Of a stretch of DNA of 64,000 nucleotides, positions 15,601 through 25,700 are shown piece by piece. The stretch is taken from the NCBI GenBank assembly GCA_013433145.1, contig CM024180.1, forward strand, positions 4,468,001-4,532,000, read 5' to 3'. Under the pieces are notes generated by a model, which saw only the letters and a program-made list of their open reading frames with translations, made no database searches and was not told the origin of the DNA. The translations under genes and the position numbers were made by a program. How positions within the stretch are numbered: the first letter of the stretch is position 1; every line of letters begins with the position of its first letter. The stretch comes from Ascaris suum (taxonomy: Eukaryota > Nematoda > Chromadorea > Rhabditida > Ascarididae).

Positions 15601-18600
15601 AATCGAATGTGATACCTTGAAAGGGCTCGCTGTAGATGGGTTTCTAGCATGACGCCCAGCACCAGCAATATGAGCCAAGTATTGGATCACTTTCTTTGTA
15701 TTCTCAGTCTTGCCCGCGCCAGATTCACCGGTGCATAATATCGACTGGTCTTCGCGTTCTGAATAGTCATTCACTATTTTTTCGCGTAAAAAACATCACG
15801 TGGAGCCGATTAAATGCATATAAAAATGGTGCTGCAACAATTATGAAAAAACGGCTTCAGAAATGAGGAACCATTACAACAACAGCCTGACAAACATTAC
15901 ATTTCTTTGTGACAGCTTCTGACATGAAACGGGAAACGCCCCTTCCTTCGTCCACAGGAGAACAGTTCAATGAAAGCACTTTCGTATCTCATAAAATGAA
16001 GATGCTGGACAAACATATAAGCACATACCCCACTCAATGGATTTTGTGCGAAACTTTACAAGAATTTCGCAAAACGTAATCTGAGATTTACATAATGTGC
16101 GAACATTATGCAAAATCAAAAATTCCTCGAATGTAAAAACGTAACCTCTATAGCCCAATCCATCCTTTAATTTCCAGCAATTCAAATACCTCTTCCCCCA
16201 CCCCATCTCCAGCTCGAACTATGAGAAACACAATGTGAAGTAAACTCGGAGTGCAGAAAGTGAAAAAAAAACAGAATAAGTTCGAAAATCTAACGATGTA
16301 GCATATTTCGATAAGCCGTATCGGTGACTGCAAAAACGTGCGGAGGTACTTCATGACGTTTTCTTCCGCGATATCGTTCAATAACGGCCTCCGAGTAGAT
16401 CATCGGCATTCGTTTATATGGATTCACCACAACACAGAAAAGACCCGAATAAGTCTGAATAAGAATTATTGAGCAGTGAAATATTCCGCACATATATAAA
16501 ATTGTTGGGAAAAGAATACAACAGATATCACAATGGACAAACATAATATGACAATGAAAACATTCAACTTTTATAAGTCAGCTTAAGATCAAAAGCCTAA
16601 TCCGAAGAGCAAAAAGTTATGACTGGACGCCCACTAACAATCCCCCTCCCCCCCCCCCCCCCACCAAAATTTCCTCTACGACATAGTTGGCGATAAATAT
16701 CCACTTTGCTCTCCTCTTCGCCCTCTGCCTTACCCCCCCCCTTTTCCAGTCTCTAGAAGCGGCAGAAGGACTGCAGTATTACAGCATACGAATATACAAA
16801 TGTAAAGGCATAAATCATCACAAATAATAAACCTCCCTTCGGCCGATACTTCATTTTAAGAGAATTTTACGTAGAGCATTTTGAGGATGTCAAACGAGAT
16901 AGCCAGCAATTATTTTCAATCCGTCCAAATTTTTCTGGGTCCTGGACTAAAGCAGACCTCGGTCTTGGCCATAAACGAGGCCAGATTTAACTCTTGGCCA
17001 TATGACGATGAGCTAACTCTGGTCCCGTTAGAGCCACCAACTCATAGTCAAACCGGACGGCGAAAGAGCTAAACCCACTCCACATAATCATGGCACCGAT
17101 CCAGGCAGCGATCAGATTTAACCCAGACTCCGTTTGTCATTTTCACCACTATCAACTCTATGTCCCGCATATTCTCAAACCTGAAAATTTCTGCACACCT
17201 GCACCTTGTTTAGGCCAAATATGCTTAAATAAAGACTACATCTAGGGCAATTGGTGTTCATCTATCTCGGTAAGCGTAAACCACGAATCTTTTGCGTTTC
17301 AAGCAAAACCTGTATACGTAGACGATTAATAATTCATTCAAAGGAAACACTGCGCAATTAACGAGCTACTAAGCCACCATGTTGCGCAAACTTAGAGAGC
17401 AAAAACAGCCAGCTATATAAGACTAGTTCCATATAAGATCGAATTTTGCTTTGATAACGTACGTCAATCATCCACAGTCAGGCTTCTGAGGCTTGAAGCT
17501 TCTTAGATGCCACGATACCTTCGTTGCAAGAAGTCTTTTCGCCCTAGAGAAACCTTAGAAAAACACAAATATATCTTCAAAAGAGCGCACCCGTGTTTTA
17601 TTCTTTAACTTAATCTGCTCTCTGTTTATCTCGCATATCAAAGATGCTTCGCAACATTCCTTTTGCCTCCTTGCGCCATCCCACTTGTCTCCCTTAATGT
17701 GTTTTCTAGGCCGACCCTCACTCCTTGCTCAATCCAGCAGGAAGGCGGAAGGGAGAAGAGGGTGATGAAAGGACACATAAATACATCCACCAAAAAACAT
17801 AGTCAAAATGAGAAAACAAAACAAAACAAAGGCCTACATATATAAGCGAGGAGTAGTAACGTTGTCGGAGATTATGCAAGACCGATGCCTCATTGAGACA
17901 GGACAGCGAAGACATGTCCTCGACCTTGTCGAATTTCGGTGGATTTGCAGTCTGTACATCCTCCCTTCCAATCGTCACCTCTTTGCCCGTCTCGACGACT
18001 CTCACAATCAAACATTCCCCGGATAACTCCTGAAATTCTTTGCTTTGAAGAAAAACGTGAAGTGTGCAAGCAAAATGCATCCTGCCAAAAATCCACTTTA
18101 ATTATTAGAAATTAGAGAAGGAAGTAAAGCCTTCTGAACGGTGTAGTATCATATGATGTTTCAAATCATTTGATACAACGACGGCACCATACCAATGACG
18201 GTATACTCTCTTGATTCGACGATATAAACTCATCAACGCGGATCCACTGATCTTCCCCCACCACTAACTATAGAAGAGATGAAGAGGTCAGAATGAAAAT
18301 GTTGAGGTATTACGAAAAAGGAAATTCACACAGAAAAATTGACGCAGTGAATTTCATTAAAATCCTTTTAGCCTCGAGGACGTCAAAACTTGTGATATGA
18401 TATGACAGCGATCAATCTATTATAGAGCAAAAGAAAAAGCAGAGATTTCAACTAAGGAAAGCGATACGAAACAGCACAAATTTGACAAGCGTAAAGAACA
18501 CAGAAGAGAAATTTTATACGACGTTGAGAGTATAATCTCTCAGGCTTTCCTATCATTAAACATAGCGATCGCTTTCGTGCCGTTTCGTGGTCATTAAAAA

Positions 18601-19408
18601 AAGCGAATAAAATATCCCCCTAATTGTATCCCATTTGACGAGGATAGATCCGCTCATAATATTATATGACCTAACTATAGCATAAAACACTAATCCCGCA
18701 TGAAAAGCACTGCCAAGAATTCTAGCGCTTCAAAAAAAAGCAATTTTTTGGAATTCAATGAAAAAACTGGCAATAAGCCGATAATAAATTTGAATGGCCA
18801 ACATCATACCCCATTACATTTTGGGAAATCTATCCATTGCATCAATGAATATTTAATCTTTTTAAGCCGTTTATATGATAAATAAAATCAATTTATTTGT
18901 CAGAACCGAGCCTTATGCAATGAGTATCATTTAAATTGCTCGATTGTTTCGTATGCAAACATTTTCGTCACTATCACATTCCAACAGTTTTTTAAGGCAT
19001 CAACTTCACCGAACAACAAGTGGCTCCTTATTAAACAACAGGGATCTGCCTATAAAGCGAATCCGATTGACTTGATCCATAAATAAATTTAAAAAAATCT
19101 TTACTTAGCAATAAAGAAAGCATGGAATATGTTCTTTCATTTTAAAACCTTAAGCCAAACTGACATGATAATATAGCACTTCTCATCTTCATCTAACAAC
19201 TAGAACAACTTATGCAGAAAGAAGAGAATATGTGACCTACCTTTAGAATGCAGCCAAGAAGAAAGCCCTCTTTCCTATCGGGGATCCAGACATAACGCTT
19301 TTCGGCCCATTCAGTTTGAAGTGCTGGATCGGCGAGTCCAATGCTCTTGACGGTCAAATATTGCAGATCACCGTCCATCTGGTCAAAAGAGGGACGCGGA
19401 TGAAACAT
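1051..19408 (-). CDS. nmy-1/nmy-2: Non-muscle myosin II heavy chain, motor and neck (5' part, 17 exons; 3' end beyond window)
   Basis: Actin-based motor of the conventional class II, non-muscle type: ATP-driven contraction at the cell cortex and cytokinetic ring. Seventeen exons join in phase to 888 codons without a stop. Domains in order: N-terminal SH3-like segment (about 30-80), P-loop GESGAGKT at 184-191, switch I NDNSSRFGK at about 246-254, switch II DIAGFE at 470-475, the [11 protein letters not shown] relay region in exon 11, loop 2 (about 620-650), the reactive-cysteine helices with Cys703 and Cys714, converter and IQ motifs in exon 16, and the first 44 residues toward the rod in exon 17. 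The coiled-coil tail (about 1,100 more residues in this family) is not in the window. The start is the ATG at 19408, with an in-frame TGA 27 nt upstream. Loop 2 and neck resemble non-muscle rather than sarcomeric myosin. NMY-1 versus NMY-2 was not resolved. Confidence 0.95.
1512..1788 (-). CDS. Myosin exon 16 (752-844): converter end and IQ neck
   Basis: Acceptor TTTTTCAG|GAAAATC. Contains [20 protein letters not shown], the light-chain-binding IQ segment ([18 protein letters not shown]) and a second one ending [13 protein letters not shown]. Donor AAG|GTTTCG, phase 0. Confidence 0.95.
2113..2136. repeat. Poly(C) tract
   Basis: CCCCT followed by an uninterrupted run of about 18 C on the plus strand, which is poly(G) in the sense strand of the myosin gene. 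Lies in intron 15. Confidence 0.9.
2776..2963 (-). CDS. Myosin exon 15 (690-751): reactive-cysteine helices
   Basis: Acceptor GTTTACAG|GCA; donor GTGAA|GTCAGT (phase 2), chosen because it restores EAVKKIL. Encodes [18 protein letters not shown] with Cys703 and Cys714, then RQGFPNR and the converter. Confidence 0.95.
3507..3688 (-). CDS. Myosin exon 14 (629-689): loop 2 and actin interface
   Basis: Acceptor GTTTCAG|TG, donor AAG|GTTCAA. Loop 2 is short and ends in RIKKGMFRT; then [16 protein letters not shown] and [14 protein letters not shown]. Confidence 0.94.
4162..4260 (-). CDS. Myosin exon 13 (596-628)
   Basis: Acceptor TTCGCAG|ATCAG, donor GACG|GTATGC (phase 1). Encodes [20 protein letters not shown] and FVAAIWKD, leading into loop 2. 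Confidence 0.93.
5031..5211 (-). CDS. Myosin exon 12 (536-595)
   Basis: Acceptor ATTTCAG|CCG, donor GCAG|GTTTGC (phase 1). Encodes [20 protein letters not shown] and [14 protein letters not shown]. Confidence 0.95.
5641..5827 (-). CDS. Myosin exon 11 (473-535): relay
   Basis: Acceptor GCTTGTAG|TTTC completes DIAGFEIFE. Encodes [20 protein letters not shown] and [22 protein letters not shown]. Donor AAG|GTCAGT, phase 0. Confidence 0.96.
6554..6628. repeat. (TA)n microsatellite
   Basis: About 75 bp of nearly pure TA with one TTT interruption near 6614, inside myosin intron 10. Confidence 0.95.
6900..7078 (-). CDS. Myosin exon 10 (414-472)
   Basis: Acceptor GTTTTAAG|GTG (a non-CAG acceptor). 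Ends GCTGG|GTTTGT in phase 2, so the intron cuts the glycine of switch II. Encodes [23 protein letters not shown] and GILDIA. Confidence 0.94.
7963..7977. repeat. Poly(C) tract
   Basis: Fifteen consecutive C on the plus strand, in myosin intron 9; poly(G) in the gene sense strand. Confidence 0.9.
8116..8152. repeat. Short direct repeat, 23-bp period
   Basis: The 14-mer CAGTACTTTGATTC occurs at 8116-8129 and again at 8139-8152, inside myosin intron 9. Confidence 0.8.
8565..8641 (-). CDS. Myosin exon 9 (388-413)
   Basis: A 77-nt exon. Acceptor TCTTTCAG|TG, donor AAG|GTGAGC, phase 0. Encodes [19 protein letters not shown] then LRPRVK. Confidence 0.92.
9157..9252 (-). CDS. Myosin exon 8 (356-387)
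   Basis: Acceptor GCTTTTCAG|CG, donor ACAG|GTATAA (phase 1). Encodes [14 protein letters not shown] and [10 protein letters not shown] of the upper 50-kDa domain. Confidence 0.92.
10269..10415 (-). CDS. Myosin exon 7 (307-355)
   Basis: Acceptor TTATTTCAG|AG, donor GACG|GTTTGT (phase 1). Encodes [16 protein letters not shown] and the [11 protein letters not shown] helix. Confidence 0.93.
11082..11244 (-). CDS. Myosin exon 6 (253-306)
   Basis: Acceptor TTTATAG|GGG; begins [20 protein letters not shown], continuous with switch I. The donor is read as AGAA|GTGAGC (phase 1), which restores Lys307 with the next exon. Confidence 0.93.
11685..11699. repeat. Poly(C) tract
   Basis: Fifteen consecutive C in myosin intron 5; poly(G) in the gene sense strand. 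Confidence 0.9.
12599..12681. repeat. (TA)n microsatellite
   Basis: About 80 bp of pure TA inside myosin intron 5. Confidence 0.95.
12890..12982 (-). CDS. Myosin exon 5 (222-252): switch I
   Basis: Acceptor TTTTTCAG|GGA, donor TTT|GTGAGC, phase 0. Encodes [18 protein letters not shown] followed by NDNSSRF, the first half of switch I. Confidence 0.94.
12983..15615 (-). other. Myosin intron 4 (2.6 kb)
   Basis: Largest myosin intron. It separates the P-loop exon from the switch I exon. No exon-like segment with conserved myosin sequence was found inside it and splice phases join directly (0/0). No repeat of note. Confidence 0.6.
15616..15758 (-). CDS. Myosin exon 4 (174-221): P-loop and loop 1
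   Basis: Acceptor CTATTCAG|AACGCG restores Gln174. Carries [17 protein letters not shown], the ATP-binding P-loop, then loop 1, rich in Gly/Arg/Ser. Donor AAG|GTATCA, phase 0. Confidence 0.95.
16295..16454 (-). CDS. Myosin exon 3 (121-173)
   Basis: Acceptor TTATTCAG|ACT, donor CATC|GTTAGA (phase 1). Encodes [17 protein letters not shown] and [19 protein letters not shown], the transducer-side motor core. Confidence 0.95.
16642..16662. repeat. Poly(C) tract
   Basis: CCCCCT followed by a run of about 15 C in myosin intron 2; a second C-rich stretch lies near 16732. Confidence 0.9.
17838..18029 (-). CDS. Myosin exon 2 (57-120)
   Basis: Acceptor GAATTTCAG|GAG, donor TAT|GTAGGC, phase 0 at both ends. 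Carries the strongly conserved [12 protein letters not shown] and [20 protein letters not shown]. Confidence 0.95.
19241..19408 (-). CDS. Myosin exon 1 (residues 1-56)
   Basis: Starts at ATG 19408 and ends AAG|GTAGGT (phase 0). Contains the family N-terminal pattern [28 protein letters not shown] second Met at residue 11 is a possible alternative start. Confidence 0.93.
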
Positions 19409-19421
19409 ACTACAACCCCTG
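19409..19421 (-). promoter_or_regulatory. Candidate trans-splice acceptor of the myosin gene
   Basis: Reading the minus strand, AAACTTCAG occurs 10 nt before the ATG, with the in-frame stop upstream of it. This layout fits spliced-leader addition, which is usual in nematodes, or an ordinary 5'-UTR intron. Inferred only. Confidence 0.4.
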
Positions 19422-19696
19422 AAGTTTGCTTGCGCTCATTTCTTCAACGATCATCTCTTCCGGTTAACATACGACTCTCGTTTCCTTTGTCTGATGTTAA
19501 GAAAATCGAATCAATGCATTTCTAAATGCTTAGGTATGCTGCTTTCGTCATCGATGTTGAAAAATGTTCCACCATTTTAGCTCTTATCTGTGCTCTGAGC
19601 ATTTTCCAACTTCTCATATCAAACTCAAACTCCAAACACAGCTAATTATCAACGCCGATAGGACAGAATCACTGCCAAGGAAACCCTACCGACCGC

Positions 19697-19802
19697 TGAA
19701 AATTCCAGGCTTTCAGGGTGGTCGGTGTACAGCATGAGCTCATGCCCACCTATTTTCTAAGTTCCATTAATAATTCTCGCAGACCTCTCGAGGACAACAC
19801 GC
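19697..19802. repeat. Duplicated ~105-bp element, copy 1
   Basis: Runs from AAAATTCCAGGC through CAGGGTGGTCGGTGTACAGC to CTCGAGGACAACA. A second copy lies about 459 bp downstream in the same orientation, with roughly ten mismatches and a short indel. Confidence 0.9.
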
Positions 19803-20154
19803 AGCGTTCTATTTGATATTTCAAAAAATAAATCCATCATTTCCATGGCTAAGAAACATGATAATAAAAGCTTCAATCATAGTTATGGTTGCAAGAACAG
19901 CTCGCAAAGGCTCTGCACCGATTTATGAACAGAACATCGAATATGCAACGCTTTGTGAATGGATTAGTTTCCTTGGTGGCGTCACTCTTTTCGGAGACCA
20001 CCTACTTCGTCATCATAGGCAAAGAAATAAGGATAAGTCAACGATCACATATGCGCGACACTTGGAACTGTGAGCGTAAGGAATTTTTGGAACAAAAGCT
20101 TCTCTCCTACGGTCGAAAGAATTGCAGACTTTTTTTTTTTAAATAGACCTCTCG

Positions 20155-20262
20155 GGAAAAATTCCAGGCTCTCAGGGTGGTCGGTGTACAGCACGGGCTC
20201 ATGCTCTGCCTATTTTTTAAGTTCCATCAATAATTCTCACAGACATCTCGAGGACAACATGC
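20155..20262. repeat. Duplicated ~105-bp element, copy 2
   Basis: Same-orientation partner of 19697-19802. Identical over CAGGGTGGTCGGTGTACAGC and closely matching over the TAAGTTCCAT to CTCGAGGACAACA half. Confidence 0.9.
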
Positions 20263-20605
20263 TACTTATATTGAGACAAGCTGTAAAATTCATTGAAAAT
20301 CCGGATTTAAGCTTGTATTTGCATTGAATGTGATCACCTGTGATATTCATCACCTATACTGCTTAAGAGACATGCCTGTGGTAAACGCATAACTCATTGT
20401 ACATGCAAATAACTAAGCGGAACGAAGACGAATCAAAAATCCTAATCCTTGTCTGGTAACCCGCCCCCCCCCCCTCTTGATCAGGTAACCCAACCCACTC
20501 CCTTGACCTCGACCTCCCAGACTCGAAGCAACCACTCACCAAACATAAAACCTTCTACACTGAGCCACAAGTAACGTTTTATTCAGTTTATATCAGTGCA
20601 AATGC

Positions 20606-20611
20606 TTTATT
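20606..20611 (-). terminator. Candidate polyadenylation signal of the acid phosphatase
   Basis: AATAAA on the minus strand, about 175 nt after the proposed stop codon at 20785-20787. The motif is common in A+T-rich DNA, so support is weak. Confidence 0.3.
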
Positions 20612-20784
20612 GATTCGGCGTTTTCATCCCGCCAATCCTCTTAAAGATCATCTAATCAACACCCAATTTCTAGAAACAATCAAATGCAAACACCAACACC
20701 ACTTTAATATTTTCATCGCAAACGTCTAAAACACAACCCCTGGGGCTATAAATGGAAAGGTGATGAGGATTACGAAATAAACGG

Positions 20785-20873
20785 TCATCTTCGATAAACA
20801 ACTACTGCAAACATTATTGCATAGAAAGAAAATATTCCAATTATTTGAATGAATAGAGAGCATCGAAATACTC
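20785..20873 (-). CDS. Acid phosphatase exon 12 (397-425), proposed membrane anchor
   Basis: Acceptor AATTTTTCAG|GA. In phase 1 it reads [20 protein letters not shown] and three more hydrophobic residues, then YRR and TGA. A hydrophobic span followed by basic residues and stop is a typical type I anchor. The other frames are not anchors. Confidence 0.55.
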
Positions 20874-22648
20874 CTGAAAAATTTGAATATAAAAATACAG
20901 CGGAAATAATTGTAGACGTCCACAATGCTGTATGGATCTTTCTAGTGTTGGCAATTAACTGTTTACATTATTCAAAAAACAATAACTCTAAATTATTTGC
21001 ATAAAACTGCGAAGAAGATAAAACCTAGAATAGTAAAAAATATTTTCAAAGAAGTAAGTATATTGATGAAATTATCAAATCACATTTAGTAGCAAAAGCG
21101 GCCAAAAATGCCAAAGGAAGTACTGTGACAGACGCCGACCTCTTCCAGTACTAACAATTTAGGAAAATGGAACATATCGAACAATGCGACCAACCTGACC
21201 TACCGTGCAAACACCACCAGTCAGTAGATATTCATCAAGAGCCGACTGACCTTCAAAAAATTGTTAATTGAACAAATTGAAATCCCTGAATCAGGTTCAA
21301 AAATTTAAAACGTTCAAAAAATGAGTCTTCAAATATGGGTGTTCATGAAAGTAAAGTCAACGATTGCTGGACATACTGACGGTGCGTGGCGTCGTAGGTT
21401 CTGGAGTCATTCAGTGCATTTTTTTCATGCTTTTTTCTATGTTAACTGCGGCAACCTTCTATTAACTGCACTTCTTTTCAAATTCTAGATGGCGGACTAG
21501 ATTGGTCTATCAAGTATGACCTTTACGAGGATGGTTATCTGGAGCAAACGGTGAGCTCTCTATCCCATGCGAGCTATACGAGCTTCTGCACGGATTCCGA
21601 TGGACAACTGCGAACGTTGGCTTCAGCAAATTGACCTCAACTAACACGAATATAAGCGAAGAGGTCATACAGGTCATGCTTTAAAAGTGGAGGTCAAACT
21701 AGCCAAATTCTCTAAACGTAGTTCGAGGAATCAAAACATCCAACGACGATTACATAAAGTTCCACCTTTGAAAGTTGAAGACCAAGCGGTCGAAAAATAA
21801 AACGACAGCTTCAAGGTGCAGCCACAGCCGGAAGTCCCGACCTGACTCACAATTACTGTAAGAGCCGGGTCTTGCCCGGATCCAGTTTTTTCTAGTGGAT
21901 CCAAAAAACTCGAACTTCCACGGTCAGAAGCTCGACATTTATTGCTTAGGAGGTGGAACAAGCTTCACCTCTACCTTTGAGCTGGATACACTGGAAGAAC
22001 CCACTTACAGAACTTGACAGCTCCATGCACACTTACAGATCGCGCTCGTATGGCGCCGCTGACTTATGATTCGAGATTGAAGGCGCCAAATTTAAATGAG
22101 CGACCAAACATGTTCGACGAAATGAACAGTTGCGATTGCACATATGGCTCACTCGATTTGCATTTGTTCAACTGGGGTAAGGGAGGGGGGGGGGGGCAGA
22201 AGTTGCGCATCAGAGCACAGAGTTGGATAGGAAGTTAGATCTCAGGGATTTCTTGAAAGGGGTGAATTTAAATGAAAAGGTCGAACAAACTCATATTTCA
22301 ATCAGTGTTTAAATGAATCCTGAGCTAATAATGGCTCTGCCAAGCGAACATAGCAGCGGCTATTAAAACCAACCCCCCCCCCCCCCCTTGAGGCTTTCGT
22401 TTAACGTTGGTATGACCCCATAGAGGGCTATACTTCCGCTAGAAAGCCACATTTATACGAACCTCAAATTATTCGTTCACTTAATTATTTCTTATTGAGC
22501 GTTTATGCTTTTTATTTTCTTACTCAGCACCTATTCTACCTTTGTTTAATTTGCACATCAGAATTGCTTTTGTTCACATTCTGTTGCGAAGTACTACTGT
22601 TTCCTTATGTTTGAACTGTTTTCTTGTCGTCACTTCTGTTTTTTTCAC

Positions 22649-22728
<80 letters not shown>

Positions 22729-25700
22729 CTCGATACATACACAGTGAAAGTGAGATTTAAAACGAAAAAAACTCGTTTTATCCATCATACACAACAACAT
22801 TTCATATAAAAGTTCACTTCAGTAATCGAATAATTGGATAAAATCCAAATAATTTACACAAATTTTTACAACGAACATAGTGGACAACTTTCAAACAATA
22901 GAACATTTTTCACTGCGAAGCATTAAAAACAAAATAAAATAAAACGAATAATCTCTAAATGTAAATATTCGCGCAGCTATTTGATCACTACTTAAAAACG
23001 CCTATATGATGTTTTACTAGACAAATTTTATTGCCGGTAATAACCGGTAATTATAAAGTCGACCTTATTTGCAGGTGAGTTTTTCTTCAAATATTCTAGA
23101 TTTGGTATGACGAACGGCCAAACCTTAGTAAAAATAAGGCGCGATTTCTGTGAAGCAATTAAACACCTCACTGCTCAATCCAACGGGCAAAAAGCGTTAA
23201 TGTTAACGCTCATCAAAATCCAGCTCTGTAGTTACCTGTCCCAATCAACTTGCCCATAAGAGAACAATAAATGCCCTCAATTAATTCCATACTTTCTAAT
23301 TACCTATGGGGAATTATTCACAGGAAACAATCCAGTGGTATAAGCTGTCAAAACCAACATCACCCCTCATATTTCCCATGATTTCAACTACACCACTGTT
23401 TAAAAAATATGTGAGGAAGTGATCAAGTGATAAAATGATAAAACAATTCAAATATATATCAAACGAGTACGTTTAGTATGGTTATTCTTTCTCGCCTTAC
23501 ATTCATATTCAATATCATTGGGTACGAACCTCTTGGATCGCCTCACGAATTGATTCAAAGGACAGAAATCGTTATTCGGCGGGCAACCCTTTGTAAATCG
23601 AGTGATCGCGTGGTATTTATGATGATTGGGTGCACTGTGGAATAATATCTTAAATGTCTATGTTGATATAGTATGCTAAGTATCAAGCGACTGCCGTCAT
23701 ACCATATTGTGGAGTGAGAAGGTGAGGAGAGGATGAGGGAATATCCCCCTAAGGCAATGAAATGCGCCACCAGAAAGAAGGTAGAAGAAGGACGCAAGCG
23801 GGGGGAGGGGAAGGAGGAGTTGGTGGACGTATGGATCGTCTATGACACCAAAGAACGACCAAACGTTTTTATATGAGTATTTTCCCCTTCTCCGTTCCAT
23901 CCTCTCCCCTCCACTCTTATTCCTAGAGATCCTTAGCTGAGAAATGAAGGTTAATAATACTTGTTTCGGAAAGGAATATCTGACATACTGTAGAAATAAA
24001 GAGCACCGCTCTCAGCTAATTATCTAACTGAGATTAATACCTGAGATTAATACTTCCAGAGAGATTATGGAATCAAGGATTCCATTTTCTGAAATATTTA
24101 CGTATATAAACTAAGTCGGATCTGGTAACGTACTGGGTGGATCGACCGGAAGAATCTGTTCAAGCGTGCTTCGAATATTTTGAGCAAATCTTCTCTCTCA
24201 TTCTTAATGACCAATTAATGACCATCTTTTACCTGATGACCTATGGAAATCATTGTCTAAAATACAGACTCTGATAAAAGTGCCTCTGAAATGTTCATCT
24301 GAGAAGAGTCAGAGAAGCGGAATCGATTTCATAAAAGAGGACGAGTGAATATGTGTACCTTGACAGCGAGTCCTATATCTGTTCGATTCCAGAGTTCAAT
24401 AGCGACAGAGGCTGTATACCTGGGAAGGCCTCCTTTGACCACCTGTTCCACATCACCAAACGTCGCAAGCAATGCGGCCACTGTTGTATCGTGCTTCAAT
24501 CATATCACTTACTAATATTGAAATATTAAGAGAAATTGGTAAAAATATGAACTCCGAAGACTTGTTTCTAGACAGTTAGTTCCTGGTGCTAAAATAAGAG
24601 TTCGACTAGGGAGGGGGAGGGGGGGGGGGAGGAGGTGAAGAAAATTAGCTAGGATTTTTATTTTCCATATTTATTTCTTACCGTATTGTTTTTCTTTATT
24701 TAAATGTTCTTTTTATCTTCAGTACTCAACACTGATACTTTTCTTGCAGCATCATAGTTTATCCCTTTAAAACCTATTTTTCCTTAAACCTCGCACTAGG
24801 CTTTTATGTTTAAGACTAGGCACACAGCTCGTTTTTTATCCTTGATATTCGCCTAGGCTTTCTGCTCTCGATTACTACGATGAGCAATTCATTTGCCGAA
24901 GAAAGTGCAAAATTAGGATAGATCGGCGATTTATTCGCTGAGTAAATCAATGCAAGCGGAATGCGATCAATACTCGTTAGCTAAGTTCTTGGGGCTGTCG
25001 GAAGTGACCTGTGGAGAGAGGTGAGAAATATCTATATGTATTATGGCAGGTGATCAAAGGTAAGATGTAAGTGCCAGCTGAAAGGTGGAAGAAATTGACG
25101 TAAACCGTTGATGAATAAGGTGGTAAGCTGGCACTTGTTAGTGAACGTAAATCATAGAGAAATAAAGTAGTTACTAGAGGAAGTAATCTGCTTTACTAGT
25201 ATAAATACGCATCGAAAGTTACAATTTTTTTCAAAAATCACTGCAAAATTGCTTCATAAAACCAAACTAAAGGGACATCAAGCTTACGCGTGCATCTATC
25301 TCTATCTATCCTTTTAAAGCTTTATTAGTCTTATTTGAAAGGAAATAACCTCTCAAAATTGGGAGCATTTTACCTCAGCAATGAGTGTCTTTCGAACTGT
25401 CTGTCTGTGTGTGTGATAGCGTACAGTTGAATAACTATTTGAGCTAAGTCTATGAGATCTCATGGATGTAATACACAACTTAAAATATACGATTGTTCTC
25501 AGCCATTTAAAACGTTTAAGAAAAATTATAGCACTTCACATTAATGAAGTCACGACGACAACAATTCTATGAACGATAGCAACTGGACTAATTAAAATAC
25601 GTTATTACTATTATTATTCAAATTTTTGTTTCTTATTCAAGTAGTTAAATAAAGTTAATTAGGTGGCAAGAATATAAAAGCGCATATTGCGCCAACTCCT

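Larger units (their letters stand above)
19422..20784. other. Myosin upstream region and phosphatase 3' flank
   Basis: The 1.4 kb between two minus-strand genes must hold the myosin promoter and the phosphatase 3' end. It contains a duplicated element of about 105 bp, a poly(C) tract (about 20463-20474) and a candidate polyadenylation signal. No ORF with recognisable similarity. Confidence 0.6.
21246..23525 (-). other. Acid phosphatase intron 10 (2.3 kb)
   Basis: Holds a plus-strand coding-like segment (21444-21638), hairpins near 21866-21910, poly(G) and poly(C) tracts, and a (TA)n array. Alternative small phosphatase exons cannot be excluded. Confidence 0.5.

Noticed and set aside
21866..21910. 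Two adjacent small hairpins (CCGGG/CCCGG and AGTTTTTT/AAAAAACT) like an intrinsic terminator
   Set aside because: Intrinsic terminators are bacterial. This is a eukaryotic intron and the stems are short.
23370..23410. Possible alternative phosphatase exon after TTTTTTAAACAG reading to a stop within 34 codons
   Set aside because: It joins exon 10 in phase 2, but the translation lacks the expected Cys spacing and any hydrophobic end. The 21.2-kb exon fits better.
24370..24390. Box-B-like TGTTCGATTCCAGAG word suggesting a tRNA
   Set aside because: It lies inside the HD exon of the phosphatase and has no cloverleaf around it.
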